From the NCBI GenBank assembly GCA_023391185.1, contig JAEWBI010000008.1:1-28149 (forward strand): DNA of 28,149 bases. The letters run 5' to 3'. Position numbers and translations under genes: made by a program. Origin of the DNA: Bacillota bacterium (GTDB lineage: Bacteria; Bacillota_I; Bacilli_A; RF39; UBA660). Under the pieces are notes generated by a model. The model did no database searches, was not told the DNA's origin, and saw nothing but the letters and a program-made list of their open reading frames with translations. Positions 1 through 8,846 of this stretch are shown piece after piece (position 1 is the first letter of the stretch; each line of letters starts with the position of its first letter).

Positions 1-173
1 ATATCACCTCTTAGAATCATTTCACAGTTCTCATAAGCATATTCAAATGAGCATCTACATAGTTCTGGTAATAAAATTTTCACATCACAATGTGTCATTT
101 TTTTAAGTACGTCATTTTCAATTCCTAGATAAAGTTTTAAAAACTTATTAAGCGATATCGATTTTAGTTGCAT
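1..173 (-). CDS. Unrecognised protein, N-terminal 57 residues only
   Basis: This reading frame opens at an ATG at 173, preceded by a GGGGG ribosome binding site at about 182-186, and runs off the left edge of the window without a stop. The visible 57 residues begin MQLKSISLNKF and contain four cysteines (a CRC pair among them). I do not recognise the family, and there is no HIGH motif or other aminoacyl-tRNA synthetase hallmark in this short piece. It lies directly behind a T-box terminator, so it should be an amino-acid-related gene (synthetase, biosynthesis or transporter) controlled by the charging of one tRNA. That functional class is inferred only from the regulator. Confidence 0.6.
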   Translation of the reverse strand, partial: MQLKSISLNKFLKLYLGIENDVLKKMTHCDVKILLPELCRCSFEYAYENCEMILRGD

Positions 174-192
174 AAATACTACCCCCTACAAC

Positions 193-410
193 AAAAAAAC
201 TCCATACATATAAAATTATATATGTAAGGAGCGTATAAACGCGGTACCATCCTACCTTGTAGCTTAATTTATGATAACGGTATTACCGGAAATCTCTTTC
301 GAGTTCAGCTCATGAGTAGTAATTTATCTATTTGTATGCTAGGCTCTCATCATCCCTAGTTTGCTTTGATACTCTTAAATAAATCGTGTCTCAGTCATTG
401 CCTTATGACT
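193..410 (-). promoter_or_regulatory. T-box riboswitch leader
   Basis: Read on the minus strand, this leader carries the T-box core TGGTACCGCG (240-249). An AAGG (255-258) can pair with CCTT (226-229) to form the antiterminator. The competing terminator pairs CTCC plus TACATATA with TATATGTA plus GGAG (200-231) and is followed by seven T (193-199). Upstream, a CTAGG/CCTAG hairpin with loop GATGATGAGAG (about 339-359) resembles the distal loop of T-box Stem I. GAGTA and TACTC are candidate closing strands. The TGGT bulge would pair with an ACCA tRNA end. I could not assign the specifier codon. Confidence 0.9.
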
Positions 411-411
411 A

Positions 412-439
412 ATTGTATCACTTTTTTATTTTTTGTCAA
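412..439 (-). promoter_or_regulatory. Promoter of the T-box transcript
   Basis: TTGACA (434-439) and TACAAT (412-417) are separated by 16 bases, and a TG lies one base upstream of the -10 box. The promoter overlaps the stop codon of the upstream RNase-like gene (426-428), so the T-box unit is transcribed independently, starting near 405. Confidence 0.75.
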
Positions 440-2378
440 CACTTTCACGTTTTTTGTAAAACTGTTTTGCCTCTTCAACATAATCGTTATTTAAGCTTAT
501 TCGATTATTCATATAATGACACATTTTTTCTAAATATTCTTTACTTTTTTCTAAATCGCAGTTTTTTCCATCATTAATCATATGTTCTACTATTATTCTT
601 TCATTCTCTAATGAACTATAATTTCTAAGAGGATTAGTCGCATGACAATATGCAGGTAAAACTAAACCATTGTGGCCTAAATTAACGACTGAATATGTTG
701 ATGGTGGGCAAATATAATTGATATAATTAAGCATTTCTTCAAAAGAAACTTCTGATTTACTTATATCAGTTATTTTACTAATAATATCTTTTCCATAACT
801 CGCTAAATTAATACGATATATAAATGGTATTTCCGGATGTTTATAGAAATAATCAGCTATAAAGGCATTAGTTTGAGTCATGAAATCAGCTATCATCATA
901 GCCGCTATATCATAATCAGGTGATTTACTTAAGGCGCAGGTTGAGATTGATTTTTTTATTTTCTTTAAAGTACGATATTGCATTCTCAAATCACTATTTT
1001 CGTGAAACTTACTAGATATATAATACATGTCTTTCATATTTTTTATTTCTTCTATGTTTTTTGAATCTGTAAGCATTGAATTAACTTTATCATAGCTATA
1101 ATTATCATCTACATTAATTAAGCATCTTCTAACACTAAAATTCACACAATTGGCATTATCATCAAGTTCAAAAAAATAACCAATCGCATTTCTATCATTC
1201 CCTTTTCTCAAGGTTAATTTTAGTGTTAAATCATATGGTAACATTGTTATTACATACATACCAGAATAAACTGATTCAGCTCTTTTTTTTGCTTCAATAT
1301 CAACTAAACTGTTTCTTGGTACTGCCATTGTAGCATCTGCCACATAAATTCCTAATAAATAATGCCCATTATCAAGTTTTTCTAAAGAACAAGCATCATC
1401 ATAAGCCCATGTTCCATCACAATCTACTGTAACAGTATATTTATCCCTACAATCTAAAATCTGACTCTTGTCTTCAAGCGTTATCATCTTCTTAGAATCT
1501 TTTAATACGATTGCTGGAAAATTCGGATTAATATCATACTTATACTGTAAATGTTCAATTTTTTTATCTAAATCTTCATTTTTTTTAATATCACATATTA
1601 CTTCTTTTATAAAGAAAGTCGATTTATCTTTATCACTAGGTTCTTTATCACTTTCATTAATAACTTTTAATGTCCAGTTTAGTTTAGAAACCATTTTCTT
1701 CTTTATACAAGGCTCAATATTAAATTTTGGATCTTCAACAAATAATTTAATTATTTTCTCATAATATATGATATCAATTTTAGACTCATTATTTTGAACT
1801 GCATCAATATATTTTTGTATAAGTTCATCTATTAGATACACACCTTGTTTATTTTTCAATGTTAAATTATTAGGAAATAATTTCAAAAGTTCAAATAAGT
1901 AATTATAATTACGAACATAATTTATTAAATATTTAAGTAATTCATATGATACTTCATTAGCTTGCAAATTAGCACTTTTGGCTATTTCCTTGTATTTTAA
2001 ATTAATTATGGTAACATCAATTGTATCTAGAAATTTTTTTAGTATTCCTGGCTCGTTATTTGATATCTTTTTCTCTTTTTTGTTCTTCTTAATTCGCTTT
2101 ATACATAACGCAGCTGCTTCATCTAAATTTTGTATAGTTCTTTCTTTTTCAAGTTCATCATCTATATTTTCAAAATACTTAAATATTTTAAATAAATACT
2201 TATACTTATCTATCACTTGATCAGGATGAATTGTTCCTATTTCTTCATACAAATATTGTAGCAATAATTGCCTGGTCCTAGCACTTGAACAGTTTAGTTT
2301 CTTATTCAAATCTTCTATTGGCATTGTACCTTTTTCTTTTAATATATTTCTTATTCTATTACATTGATTTTTTTGCAT
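426..2378 (-). CDS. Divergent RNase II/R-family (RNB domain) protein
   Basis: This 650-residue protein carries a C-terminal RNB exoribonuclease-like domain. Visible hallmarks are TVDCDGTWAYDDA (about 317-329), LLGIYVADAT (about 341-350), a KKRAESVYS stretch, and NPLRNYSSLENERII near the C-terminus, matching the SPIRRYxDLxxHR region of RNase II. Aligned by eye to E. coli RNase II, D201, D209 and D210 correspond to D319, D327 and D328, but D207 is replaced by Ala325. The first 300 residues do not show clear cold-shock OB folds; residues 1-55 look like a winged-helix segment. The start is the ATG at 2378 behind AGGAGG (2386-2391); a TTG at 2396 is unlikely. It sits 21 bases after dnaI and is probably co-transcribed with dnaB and dnaI. 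Activity is uncertain because of the substitution and general divergence. Confidence 0.75.
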   Translation of the reverse strand: MQKNQCNRIRNILKEKGTMPIEDLNKKLNCSSARTRQLLLQYLYEEIGTIHPDQVIDKYKYLFKIFKYFENIDDELEKERTIQNLDEAAALCIKRIKKNKKEKKISNNEPGILKKFLDTIDVTIINLKYKEIAKSANLQANEVSYELLKYLINYVRNYNYLFELLKLFPNNLTLKNKQGVYLIDELIQKYIDAVQNNESKIDIIYYEKIIKLFVEDPKFNIEPCIKKKMVSKLNWTLKVINESDKEPSDKDKSTFFIKEVICDIKKNEDLDKKIEHLQYKYDINPNFPAIVLKDSKKMITLEDKSQILDCRDKYTVTVDCDGTWAYDDACSLEKLDNGHYLLGIYVADATMAVPRNSLVDIEAKKRAESVYSGMYVITMLPYDLTLKLTLRKGNDRNAIGYFFELDDNANCVNFSVRRCLINVDDNYSYDKVNSMLTDSKNIEEIKNMKDMYYISSKFHENSDLRMQYRTLKKIKKSISTCALSKSPDYDIAAMMIADFMTQTNAFIADYFYKHPEIPFIYRINLASYGKDIISKITDISKSEVSFEEMLNYINYICPPSTYSVVNLGHNGLVLPAYCHATNPLRNYSSLENERIIVEHMINDGKNCDLEKSKEYLEKMCHYMNNRISLNNDYVEEAKQFYKKRESVDKK

Positions 2379-2399
2379 AAAACATCCTCCTAGCAATTT

Positions 2400-3320
2400 C
2401 TAACTTCTCAAATTTTTGCTTATTAACTGAATGTTATCAGTCAGTTGTTTTATGCGCTCGGTTATTCGTCGAGCTGTAACAATTTCATACCCTTCCCTAG
2501 TAGAACTTAAATGTTTTTCTAAATCATTTAAGTCAAAATTCGAACTAAAAAATGTACACATTTTATTATCCATACGATACTGAAGTATTGTATTTAATAT
2601 TTCATCACGACCCCATGGTGTAACATTTTCTGCACCTATATCGTCAATAAATAAAAGTGGTGTGTTCTTAATCTTACTTATTATTTCTCTATACTCTAAA
2701 TCATTACCAAAGTATGATTTTAAATCTCTTAAAAATTCAGGCCAAAAAACTATAGTACTCTTGTATCCTTTTTTGGCAAGTTCACAGAATGCTGCAGTTA
2801 TTAGGTAACTTTTACCCGCACCAAAACTTCCATGTAAGTAAAGTCCTTTTGTTACATTAGGATAATTATTTACAAATTTTGTTAACCATTCGATTGCGTC
2901 AAAACGAGCAGCATCTTTTAAGTTGATTTTTTTCATATCAGCTTCTAGTATCCCATCTGGTGTTTGATATAATGTAATATTCTTTTTAAAAGCATTATCC
3001 TTTATTATCTTCTCTTGATATTTGCATGCTTTAAATTTAAATACTAGCTTATCATTTTCAACTCGTGGTAAATATGCATAACCCTTTGATTTGTTTTTAC
3101 ATTCAAAAATATTTTTACAATTCTGACAGTTATCATATTCAAAGGCGCTTTCTTCCAAAAGAGATGTATACTTCATTAGTGTTTCAACTGGTAAGTTGAT
3201 CTTCTTAACTAAAGTTTTAAATCTTTCATCTTTAAGAGAAGATTCAAATTCTCTTTCTAATACTCTTTTATTATTAGTATTTAAACCCATTTCTACTGTT
3301 GCATCTTTAATGTTATTCAT
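2400..3320 (-). CDS. dnaI: Primosomal protein DnaI, helicase loader
   Basis: DnaI is the AAA+ ATPase that loads the replicative helicase at oriC and at restart sites. The 306-residue length is typical. An N-terminal zinc-binding segment shows C65, C68, C74 and C99. The AAA+ core has Walker A GSFGAGKS (164-171), Walker B LLFIDDIGAE (222-231) and an FSSNF sensor segment. The ATG at 3320 has an AGGTGA ribosome binding site and lies 8 bases after the dnaB stop, so translation is probably coupled. The dnaB-dnaI order is conserved in Bacilli. Confidence 0.95.
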   Translation of the reverse strand: MNNIKDATVEMGLNTNNKRVLEREFESSLKDERFKTLVKKINLPVETLMKYTSLLEESAFEYDNCQNCKNIFECKNKSKGYAYLPRVENDKLVFKFKACKYQEKIIKDNAFKKNITLYQTPDGILEADMKKINLKDAARFDAIEWLTKFVNNYPNVTKGLYLHGSFGAGKSYLITAAFCELAKKGYKSTIVFWPEFLRDLKSYFGNDLEYREIISKIKNTPLLFIDDIGAENVTPWGRDEILNTILQYRMDNKMCTFFSSNFDLNDLEKHLSSTREGYEIVTARRITERIKQLTDNIQLISKNLRS

Positions 3321-3328
3321 TTTATCAC

Positions 3329-4612
3329 CTACATTTTGCCTAACATTTCTTCTAATTTTCTTTGCTTTTCTAAATCTTCTTTTTCTTCAATTGTTTTATC
3401 AAACCATTCAGGTTTATCTTCAGTTTTTAGTATTGTACCACTTTTTTTATGAGTAAATGTACTTTTTTGCTTATGCTCTTGTTTTGATATTTCCATAGCT
3501 GCTTCAACAGTTTCAATGTTACTTCGTTTCCACTGACTAGCTATAGCTTCAACAAAGTTCTTAGATAATTTATTACTATTAATTCTAAGAACATAATCAA
3601 TTAATACATTGACTACACCTGGTTTCATATTCATATCCACAAGTAACATTTCAAGTACCGACATTTCAGATTTGGTTGGTTTTGTCGTTTTACTCTTAGC
3701 ACATACAAAATTATAAGGATTGGTATTTTCAAATTGATAAATTATTTTTGATTTTTTTGAATCATCAGTTATTTCTTTCTTTAAATTATCTGGTTGTGTT
3801 TTAAAGACAATACTTGGCATACTACCATTATTTTCAAATTGATAATATGTTCTATAATTGGTTCTAAGTTTTTCTTTGTCTATATTATGTTTATCGTTTA
3901 TAGAATTCCTTACTATATTAATAGTTGTATCTGCATCAAAATCATATATAAAAGATAACTTTATAATTAAATCTTTTATAACATCTGATACTTTAGTATG
4001 ATTAATTATTAATTCTGGAATCATATTAAGTATTTCATCAACATCTAGGTCAGAATTAATACCTACTTTTCCATAGTTCTTTTTTCTTATTTCACTTGCA
4101 TCAGTATCCATCATTCTAACTGATATAAATACATCACTAAAGTTTTCTGTTATATTATTATAATCCTTTAAATTAATACGAGGAATTTTAAAATATTCTT
4201 TTGTTTTCTTATAGTTAACACTACCTAAACTAGTATATAAAAGACTACTTAAAAGTGGATTGCTGAAAAAATCATAAGCTGAAAGTGGAGAATATAATTC
4301 ATAAATATAATTATTTATTTCTCCTTCTTTTAGATATGTTTTAACAAGACCAATTCCTTCTAATTTCTCTCTTGCTTCACCTATTTCCCCTAATGTAACT
4401 CCCATTATATTAAGTAATATGTTATGATTATTTGTCTCAGATAATACTATTTCTTTATCTAAAAAAGTCCATAAATTCAAATATAAGTTTATACCAATAG
4501 CTCCTACAATTGGTTGGTATAACATTATAAGTAACTTACGGTCACTATCGTTTAAATATGCGTAATTGATGACATTAAAAGTATCTAGTGGCATTAAGCT
4601 AAATTTTCTCAT
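3329..4612 (-). CDS. dnaB: Replication initiation and membrane attachment protein DnaB
   Basis: This 427-residue protein matches the Gram-positive DnaB (DnaB/DnaD superfamily), which remodels DNA and helps DnaI load the helicase. The N-terminal half has the winged-helix signature around YLNDSDRKLLIMLYQPIVG. The C-terminal part carries a DnaD-type domain (SVLEMLLVDMN through ASQWKRSNIETVEAAM) and ends in a charged KEDLEKQRKLEEMLGKM tail. I place the start at the ATG at 4612, eight bases after GGGGGAG (4621-4627); an upstream in-frame start would add 23 hydrophobic residues ahead of that site. It is followed at once by dnaI. It is not the helicase called DnaB in E. coli. Confidence 0.92.
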   Translation of the reverse strand: MRKFSLMPLDTFNVINYAYLNDSDRKLLIMLYQPIVGAIGINLYLNLWTFLDKEIVLSETNNHNILLNIMGVTLGEIGEAREKLEGIGLVKTYLKEGEINNYIYELYSPLSAYDFFSNPLLSSLLYTSLGSVNYKKTKEYFKIPRINLKDYNNITENFSDVFISVRMMDTDASEIRKKNYGKVGINSDLDVDEILNMIPELIINHTKVSDVIKDLIIKLSFIYDFDADTTINIVRNSINDKHNIDKEKLRTNYRTYYQFENNGSMPSIVFKTQPDNLKKEITDDSKKSKIIYQFENTNPYNFVCAKSKTTKPTKSEMSVLEMLLVDMNMKPGVVNVLIDYVLRINSNKLSKNFVEAIASQWKRSNIETVEAAMEISKQEHKQKSTFTHKKSGTILKTEDKPEWFDKTIEEKEDLEKQRKLEEMLGKM

Positions 4613-4689
4613 AATATCATCTCCCCCAACTATTTCCATTTTACCATAAAAGGGTATAAAAATTAAAGAAAAAAAGACCAATTTTATTA

Positions 4690-5079
4690 CTATTTTTGAT
4701 CTTTCATTATTCTTGAAAACAATATTCTTAATTCTGACTTATCGTTAGCATTCATTCTTACAAAATTTAGACGTAATTGGTAACCACTAGTAAAAGATAT
4801 AAGAAGAGCTGCTGTCCCTATATTATATTCTATTGCAGCTGTATCAATTGATTTATATGGAAGAATATGAATCTTCTTTTTCTTTGTAAATGGAGTCACA
4901 TCAAAAAGAATCATTCTCTTATCTGTAAAAATAGATTTATCTCTTGAAGTTTTATAAGCAGCGATTACTTTCTCATCATTATCTACATAATCTAAGACAT
5001 ATTTTGGTAAGCCTTCAATTTCTAAACGTTTATTAAAATTAAAATATTTTGTAAGTTCTTTATATTTTATATATGCCAT
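4690..5079 (-). CDS. Small PH-domain-like protein
   Basis: This 129-residue soluble protein has the beta-rich pattern of bacterial PH (bPH) domains, with an FTDKRMILFD strand pair followed by KKIHILPYKSID and a C-terminal helix. Such domains in short Firmicutes proteins are of unknown role; some bind membranes or partner proteins. The start is the ATG at 5079 behind AGGTGA (5084-5089); an ATG at 5097 would precede the ribosome binding site. It ends 77 bases before dnaB and may be the first gene of the dnaB-dnaI transcript. No signal peptide or membrane segment is seen. Confidence 0.65.
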   Translation of the reverse strand: MAYIKYKELTKYFNFNKRLEIEGLPKYVLDYVDNDEKVIAAYKTSRDKSIFTDKRMILFDVTPFTKKKKIHILPYKSIDTAAIEYNIGTAALLISFTSGYQLRLNFVRMNANDKSELRILFSRIMKDQK

Positions 5080-5095
5080 ACAATCACCTATCATC

Positions 5096-5104
5096 ATTTT
5101 AACA
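5096..5104 (-). promoter_or_regulatory. Probable extended -10 promoter of the PH-domain gene
   Basis: TGTTAAAAT forms an extended -10 element about 17 bases before the start codon at 5079. No good -35 box is present; the -35 position falls in the terminator hairpin of the upstream gene. Confidence 0.4.
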
Positions 5105-5112
5105 CAATATCT

Positions 5113-5135
5113 AAAAAAAGAGAATAAAATTCTCT
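5113..5135 (-). terminator. Terminator after the GLUG prepilin gene
   Basis: On the minus strand AGAGAAT/ATTCTCT pair around a 3-base loop, followed by seven T. It directly follows the stop codon at 5137. The same 23 bases recur at 7526-7548. Confidence 0.85.
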
Positions 5136-5136
5136 T

Positions 5137-7452
5137 TTATAAATTTTTTTCTTTTTGTCCAGGTATTAATGTTGTAGTTCCGTATGTATACAGTCTTGGA
5201 TATATTCCACTACTATAATCAAAGGCACTACCTAAAGATAAAGTATCTTTAAACCAAGATGTATTTACTGATGAATTATTAACTGCTATTCCGTCAATAA
5301 CATTAAAGTTAGCAATATTCTCATTATTATAATAACCGTTTGTTAATGTCTTAACACCACTTGCTATAATTGTTCCTACAGTCTTAGTAGATAAATTTGT
5401 TGTAATATTACCAGAATAATAAACATTTGTAAGATTACTAGCTGAATAACCAAATCCAACTATACCTCCAAAAAATCCATTACTGGCTGATGCATAATTG
5501 TTTTTAACATCAATATTTGTATTAGAATATGCATTTATTATAGATACTGGTGTGCTATAAGAATCCACTCTACCAACAATTCCACCAATAAAACTCCAAT
5601 AACCATTATTACTTTCAACACTTATATTACCAGTTGAATAAGCATTAGTTATTATTGTATCACCAGTATAACCTGAAATTCCACCTGCCAAACAATTGTT
5701 GCCACCTGTTTCAAATGATTTTACAAATATCTCACCATAATTAAGTACATTTGTTAGTGCACTACCAGTTTGTCCTATTGTTCCAGTAATTCCACCAATT
5801 GAATATTGTCCATAAACTTCTCCATAATTAGCAGCATTTACAACACTTAAAGCAGAAGCATTACCTACAATACCACCTGTTCTATTAATTCCATAAATAT
5901 TTCCATAATTATTTGCAGTAGTAAGAATTCCACCACCTATATAACCTGCTACTCCTCCAAAATAATCATTTGATGCAGAACTTCCAAAAGATGAATACCA
6001 TACATCACCATAATTATTTAAATTAGAGAGATTTGACTTAATAGAGGTTCCTCCACCGTTATAGCCTATAATACCTCCAACTGATTGTTTTCCTTCAATT
6101 TTTCCATAATTATAAGCATTTTTTAATGTAAGTTCATAACCGTTTGTATATCCAATAATGCCCCCAATACTATTATTTGATTCTTCATCAGTAACTGCAC
6201 CATAGTTATAAACATCACTCATTGAAGCATATTCTACTTTTCCAAATATACCACCTGTTGCGTAAAGACCTAAGACATTTGCATAATTTTTAATATTTTT
6301 ATATGTACCACCGGTTGTTGCATAAGCAATAACTCCAGCTGTATATGAACCATATGATTCATTAATATTTGTTACATTACCAACTGTTGTTATATTTGAA
6401 ATACTATTAGCTTCTGTGCCAACACCTGACATATTACCTATAAAAAGTGATGTACTACCTATCCCTTTAACATCTCCCGCAACATATATATTATCAAATG
6501 TTACCACTTTATCTGATCCAGTCACATTACCAACTAATAATGATGTTTGGTATGCACCTGTAACAACTGAATTAACAATATTTATGTTTTTGAACTTTTG
6601 TGTATTATTATTAGAATATGTATAACCAAATAAACCTACGGAATTCTCTGCTGGTCTATTTATATATAAATTTGAAATATAATAATTACCACCATCAAAA
6701 TTGCCAGAATACTCAGTATTACTATTGCCATTATATTCTGATTGATGACCTATTGGTAAAAAACCTGCTTTTGTTGTTAACTCTGTCATTAAGCCGTTTA
6801 CTTCACCATCACCATTTATATCTCCATATGAAGTATTAGTTTCATCAACATATGAACAACTGTTTTTAAAATCTAGATTATTATTTAATTTAACATATTT
6901 ACTTAAAAAATTATCAGCATCATTATCAACAATGCCTATAAGAGCCGTTAAATCTTCTATACTCTCTATTAAATATGGGTCTATCTCTGTACCTGTTCCA
7001 TTTAATGCACCAGGATTAGAATCACTTGTACAGTAACTATCATCATTCATAATAACGCTACAGTTTCCATCTTCAATTTTCCCAACAACTACCTCATCAT
7101 CTGCCGCTGTTTTTACCGCACAATATCTATCATTTGTTGTATAAACCATTGAATTGCAAGAACTATCTGAAACAACCGAACCACCCGTTGGAAGTTTACC
7201 TTTGACACCTATATCACCCGATGCTCCATCTTTAGTAAATGAATATCCCGCTGTTGAACCAGTACCATTTATTTGTGAAGCCTGGCATTCCCCTTCAACC
7301 ACTGAGGCAATATTTTGATTTGTTTCTTTAAATGCCTTTATTCTTGACTCTTCAACTATTTTTGTAACTGCTGGAATAGCAATTAAAGCTATTATTCCTA
7401 ATATTAATATAACTGCTAATAATTCTATAAGTGTAAAACCTTTTTCTTTCAT
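5137..7452 (-). CDS. Prepilin-like surface protein with GLUG repeats
   Basis: This 771-residue protein starts with a class III (type IV pilin) signal: MKEKG then FTLIELL with glutamate at mature position 5, followed by a hydrophobic helix to about residue 30. Prepilin peptidase should cut after G5. Residues 30-140 form a pilin-like stalk with a VKGKLPTGG strand (83-91) and several cysteines. From about 150 the protein looks like a GLUG-repeat adhesin: an NFDGGNYYISNLYI segment, then about a dozen units of the type GGIxGYx(n)NYGxI, with at least eight clear ones in the C-terminal half. A DINGDGEVN segment (211-219) resembles a Ca-binding loop but lacks a clear position-12 acid. ComGC-like pilins are about 100 residues, so this is a giant relative. 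It has its own promoter and terminator. An adhesive or polymer-binding role is inference. Confidence 0.85.
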   Translation of the reverse strand: MKEKGFTLIELLAVILILGIIALIAIPAVTKIVEESRIKAFKETNQNIASVVEGECQASQINGTGSTAGYSFTKDGASGDIGVKGKLPTGGSVVSDSSCNSMVYTTNDRYCAVKTAADDEVVVGKIEDGNCSVIMNDDSYCTSDSNPGALNGTGTEIDPYLIESIEDLTALIGIVDNDADNFLSKYVKLNNNLDFKNSCSYVDETNTSYGDINGDGEVNGLMTELTTKAGFLPIGHQSEYNGNSNTEYSGNFDGGNYYISNLYINRPAENSVGLFGYTYSNNNTQKFKNINIVNSVVTGAYQTSLLVGNVTGSDKVVTFDNIYVAGDVKGIGSTSLFIGNMSGVGTEANSISNITTVGNVTNINESYGSYTAGVIAYATTGGTYKNIKNYANVLGLYATGGIFGKVEYASMSDVYNYGAVTDEESNNSIGGIIGYTNGYELTLKNAYNYGKIEGKQSVGGIIGYNGGGTSIKSNLSNLNNYGDVWYSSFGSSASNDYFGGVAGYIGGGILTTANNYGNIYGINRTGGIVGNASALSVVNAANYGEVYGQYSIGGITGTIGQTGSALTNVLNYGEIFVKSFETGGNNCLAGGISGYTGDTIITNAYSTGNISVESNNGYWSFIGGIVGRVDSYSTPVSIINAYSNTNIDVKNNYASASNGFFGGIVGFGYSASNLTNVYYSGNITTNLSTKTVGTIIASGVKTLTNGYYNNENIANFNVIDGIAVNNSSVNTSWFKDTLSLGSAFDYSSGIYPRLYTYGTTTLIPGQKEKNL

Positions 7453-7510
7453 AAAACGAAAAACCTCTTTCCTACTTCTAACACTTACTACTATTTTTAC
7501 TACTATAACT

Positions 7511-7519
7511 AGTATAACA
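7511..7519 (-). promoter_or_regulatory. Extended -10 promoter of the GLUG prepilin gene
   Basis: TGTTATACT lies just downstream of the lepB terminator and about 59 bases before the prepilin start. No convincing -35 box is visible; the TGn extension would compensate. A GGAAAGAGG ribosome binding site follows. Confidence 0.55.
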
Positions 7520-7525
7520 CATTAC

Positions 7526-7548
7526 AAAAAAAGAGAATAAAATTCTCT
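7526..7548 (-). terminator. Terminator after lepB
   Basis: The AGAGAAT/ATTCTCT hairpin with 3-base loop and seven T overlaps the lepB stop codon (7547-7549). It is identical over 23 bases to the terminator at 5113-5135. Confidence 0.85.
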
Positions 7549-8086
7549 ATTTTATAAAACCTAATTTTGCAAAAGGCCAAATTCTAAAAGTAGTTTTTCC
7601 CATTATGTCATCTTTTTTTACAACACCAATTTCTCTACTATCCATAGAATCTTCTCTATTATCACCAAGAACTAAATATGTATTTTTAGGAATAACACCA
7701 TCTTCACAACCTAAGATATCTTCCATCTTAAAATCACTAGTTGAAACATCATTATCTAAGAAATTTTCATTATAAGCTTTTCCATCAATATAAAGAGTAT
7801 TATCTATATAGTCAATTCTTTCACCAGGTAGACCTACTACTCTTTTAACTAAGTATTTAGTTTCAGCATAGTAAAAAGCAATTACATCGTTTCTTTTTAC
7901 CTTCCCTATTTTATAAGCTGTCTTATTTAAAAATAATACATCCCCATTATTTAAAGTAGGTTGCATAGATGGTCCAACATTTTGTTGTAATGTTACCACA
8001 TAGTTCGCAATTAATATTACTGCTATTATAACTAGTATATAACCAAATGTATCTTTTATAAATTCTTTTATACCCCTAAAATCCAT
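7547..8086 (-). CDS. lepB: Signal peptidase I
   Basis: This type I signal peptidase of 179 residues cleaves Sec and Tat signal peptides at the outer face of the membrane. It has one N-terminal membrane segment (about 15-33). The catalytic serine is in GPSMQPTL (S40) and the general base lysine in YLVKRVVGLPGE (K81); the later VLGDNREDSMDSREIG box is also intact. The length is typical of Gram-positive SipS-type enzymes. A GGAG ribosome binding site precedes the ATG. It follows yebC by 22 bases and is probably co-transcribed with it. Processing of the nearby prepilins needs a different enzyme, prepilin peptidase, not seen here. Confidence 0.95.
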   Translation of the reverse strand: MDFRGIKEFIKDTFGYILVIIAVILIANYVVTLQQNVGPSMQPTLNNGDVLFLNKTAYKIGKVKRNDVIAFYYAETKYLVKRVVGLPGERIDYIDNTLYIDGKAYNENFLDNDVSTSDFKMEDILGCEDGVIPKNTYLVLGDNREDSMDSREIGVVKKDDIMGKTTFRIWPFAKLGFIK

Positions 8087-8108
8087 ATTTATTCTCCTTC
8101 AAATGTTA

Positions 8109-8822
8109 TTATAAATTTACATTATGATAAACATTTTGTACATCTTCTACTTCGTCAAGCATAGATAACAATTTATTAAAGATTTCTAAATCTTCTCCTA
8201 TTAAGGAAATTGTTTCTTTTGGTACCATCGCTATTTCTTCTACAGCAAAATCTACTGCTGGTAGAGCTTTAGTTACAGCATCTTTAATCTTAAATAAGTC
8301 TTGTGGGTCACCATAAATTACAGTTAATTCCTGATCAGTTTCAATATCTTGTAAGTCAATATCCGCTTCAATTAATGCTTCCATTGCTTCTTCTTCAGAT
8401 AATCCTTTAAATCCTACTATAGCATAGTTATCATACATAAAAGCAACACTACCCATAGCCCCCATTTTAATATGACATTTATTTACTACAGCTCTTAAAT
8501 CACTAACTGTTCTATTAACATTATCTGTTAAACACTGAATCATAAGTGTTGAACCACCTGGTCCAAACATTTCATACATAGTGCTTTGATATGAATCATC
8601 AATACCACTACTAACTTTTTCAATTGCTCTTTTAATAATATCAGCTGGAACTTGTTCCTTTTTAGCTCTATCAATTAATCTTTTTAGACTTGAATTAGCT
8701 TCAGGTGTTATTCCACCAGTTTTAGCAGCTAGATATATTTCTCTAGCATACATTGAATATAATTTACCTTTAGCAGCACCTGTTTTTGCTTTACTAGCTG
8801 CTATATTTGGAAATCTACCCAT
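8109..8822 (-). CDS. yebC: YebC/PmpR family protein
   Basis: This 237-residue protein starts with MGRFPNIAASKAKTGAAKGK, the signature of the YeeI-type branch of the YebC family, and keeps the family's length and three-domain layout. The family has been described both as transcriptional regulators and, more recently, as ribosome-associated factors that relieve stalling; which applies here cannot be told from sequence. It has a GGAGTGAG-type ribosome binding site and its own promoter, and leads into lepB. Confidence 0.93.
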   Translation of the reverse strand: MGRFPNIAASKAKTGAAKGKLYSMYAREIYLAAKTGGITPEANSSLKRLIDRAKKEQVPADIIKRAIEKVSSGIDDSYQSTMYEMFGPGGSTLMIQCLTDNVNRTVSDLRAVVNKCHIKMGAMGSVAFMYDNYAIVGFKGLSEEEAMEALIEADIDLQDIETDQELTVIYGDPQDLFKIKDAVTKALPAVDFAVEEIAMVPKETISLIGEDLEIFNKLLSMLDEVEDVQNVYHNVNL

Positions 8823-8846
8823 TTTCTCACTCCTTTTAATAAATAT

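Noticed and set aside
1468..2220. Plus-strand open frames opposite the RNB-like gene, hydrophobic in translation
   Set aside because: Leu/Phe/Ser-rich shadow frames from AT-rich antisense DNA; no ribosome binding site or family resemblance.
6416..6839. Two plus-strand open frames inside the GLUG prepilin gene
   Set aside because: They are antisense shadows of a strongly supported repeat-rich gene, without promoter or ribosome binding site.
6800..6840. Dockerin or EF-hand domain in the GLUG prepilin (DINGDGEVN)
   Set aside because: Only one loop is present and the position-12 acidic residue is not clear, so a calcium-binding domain is not supported.
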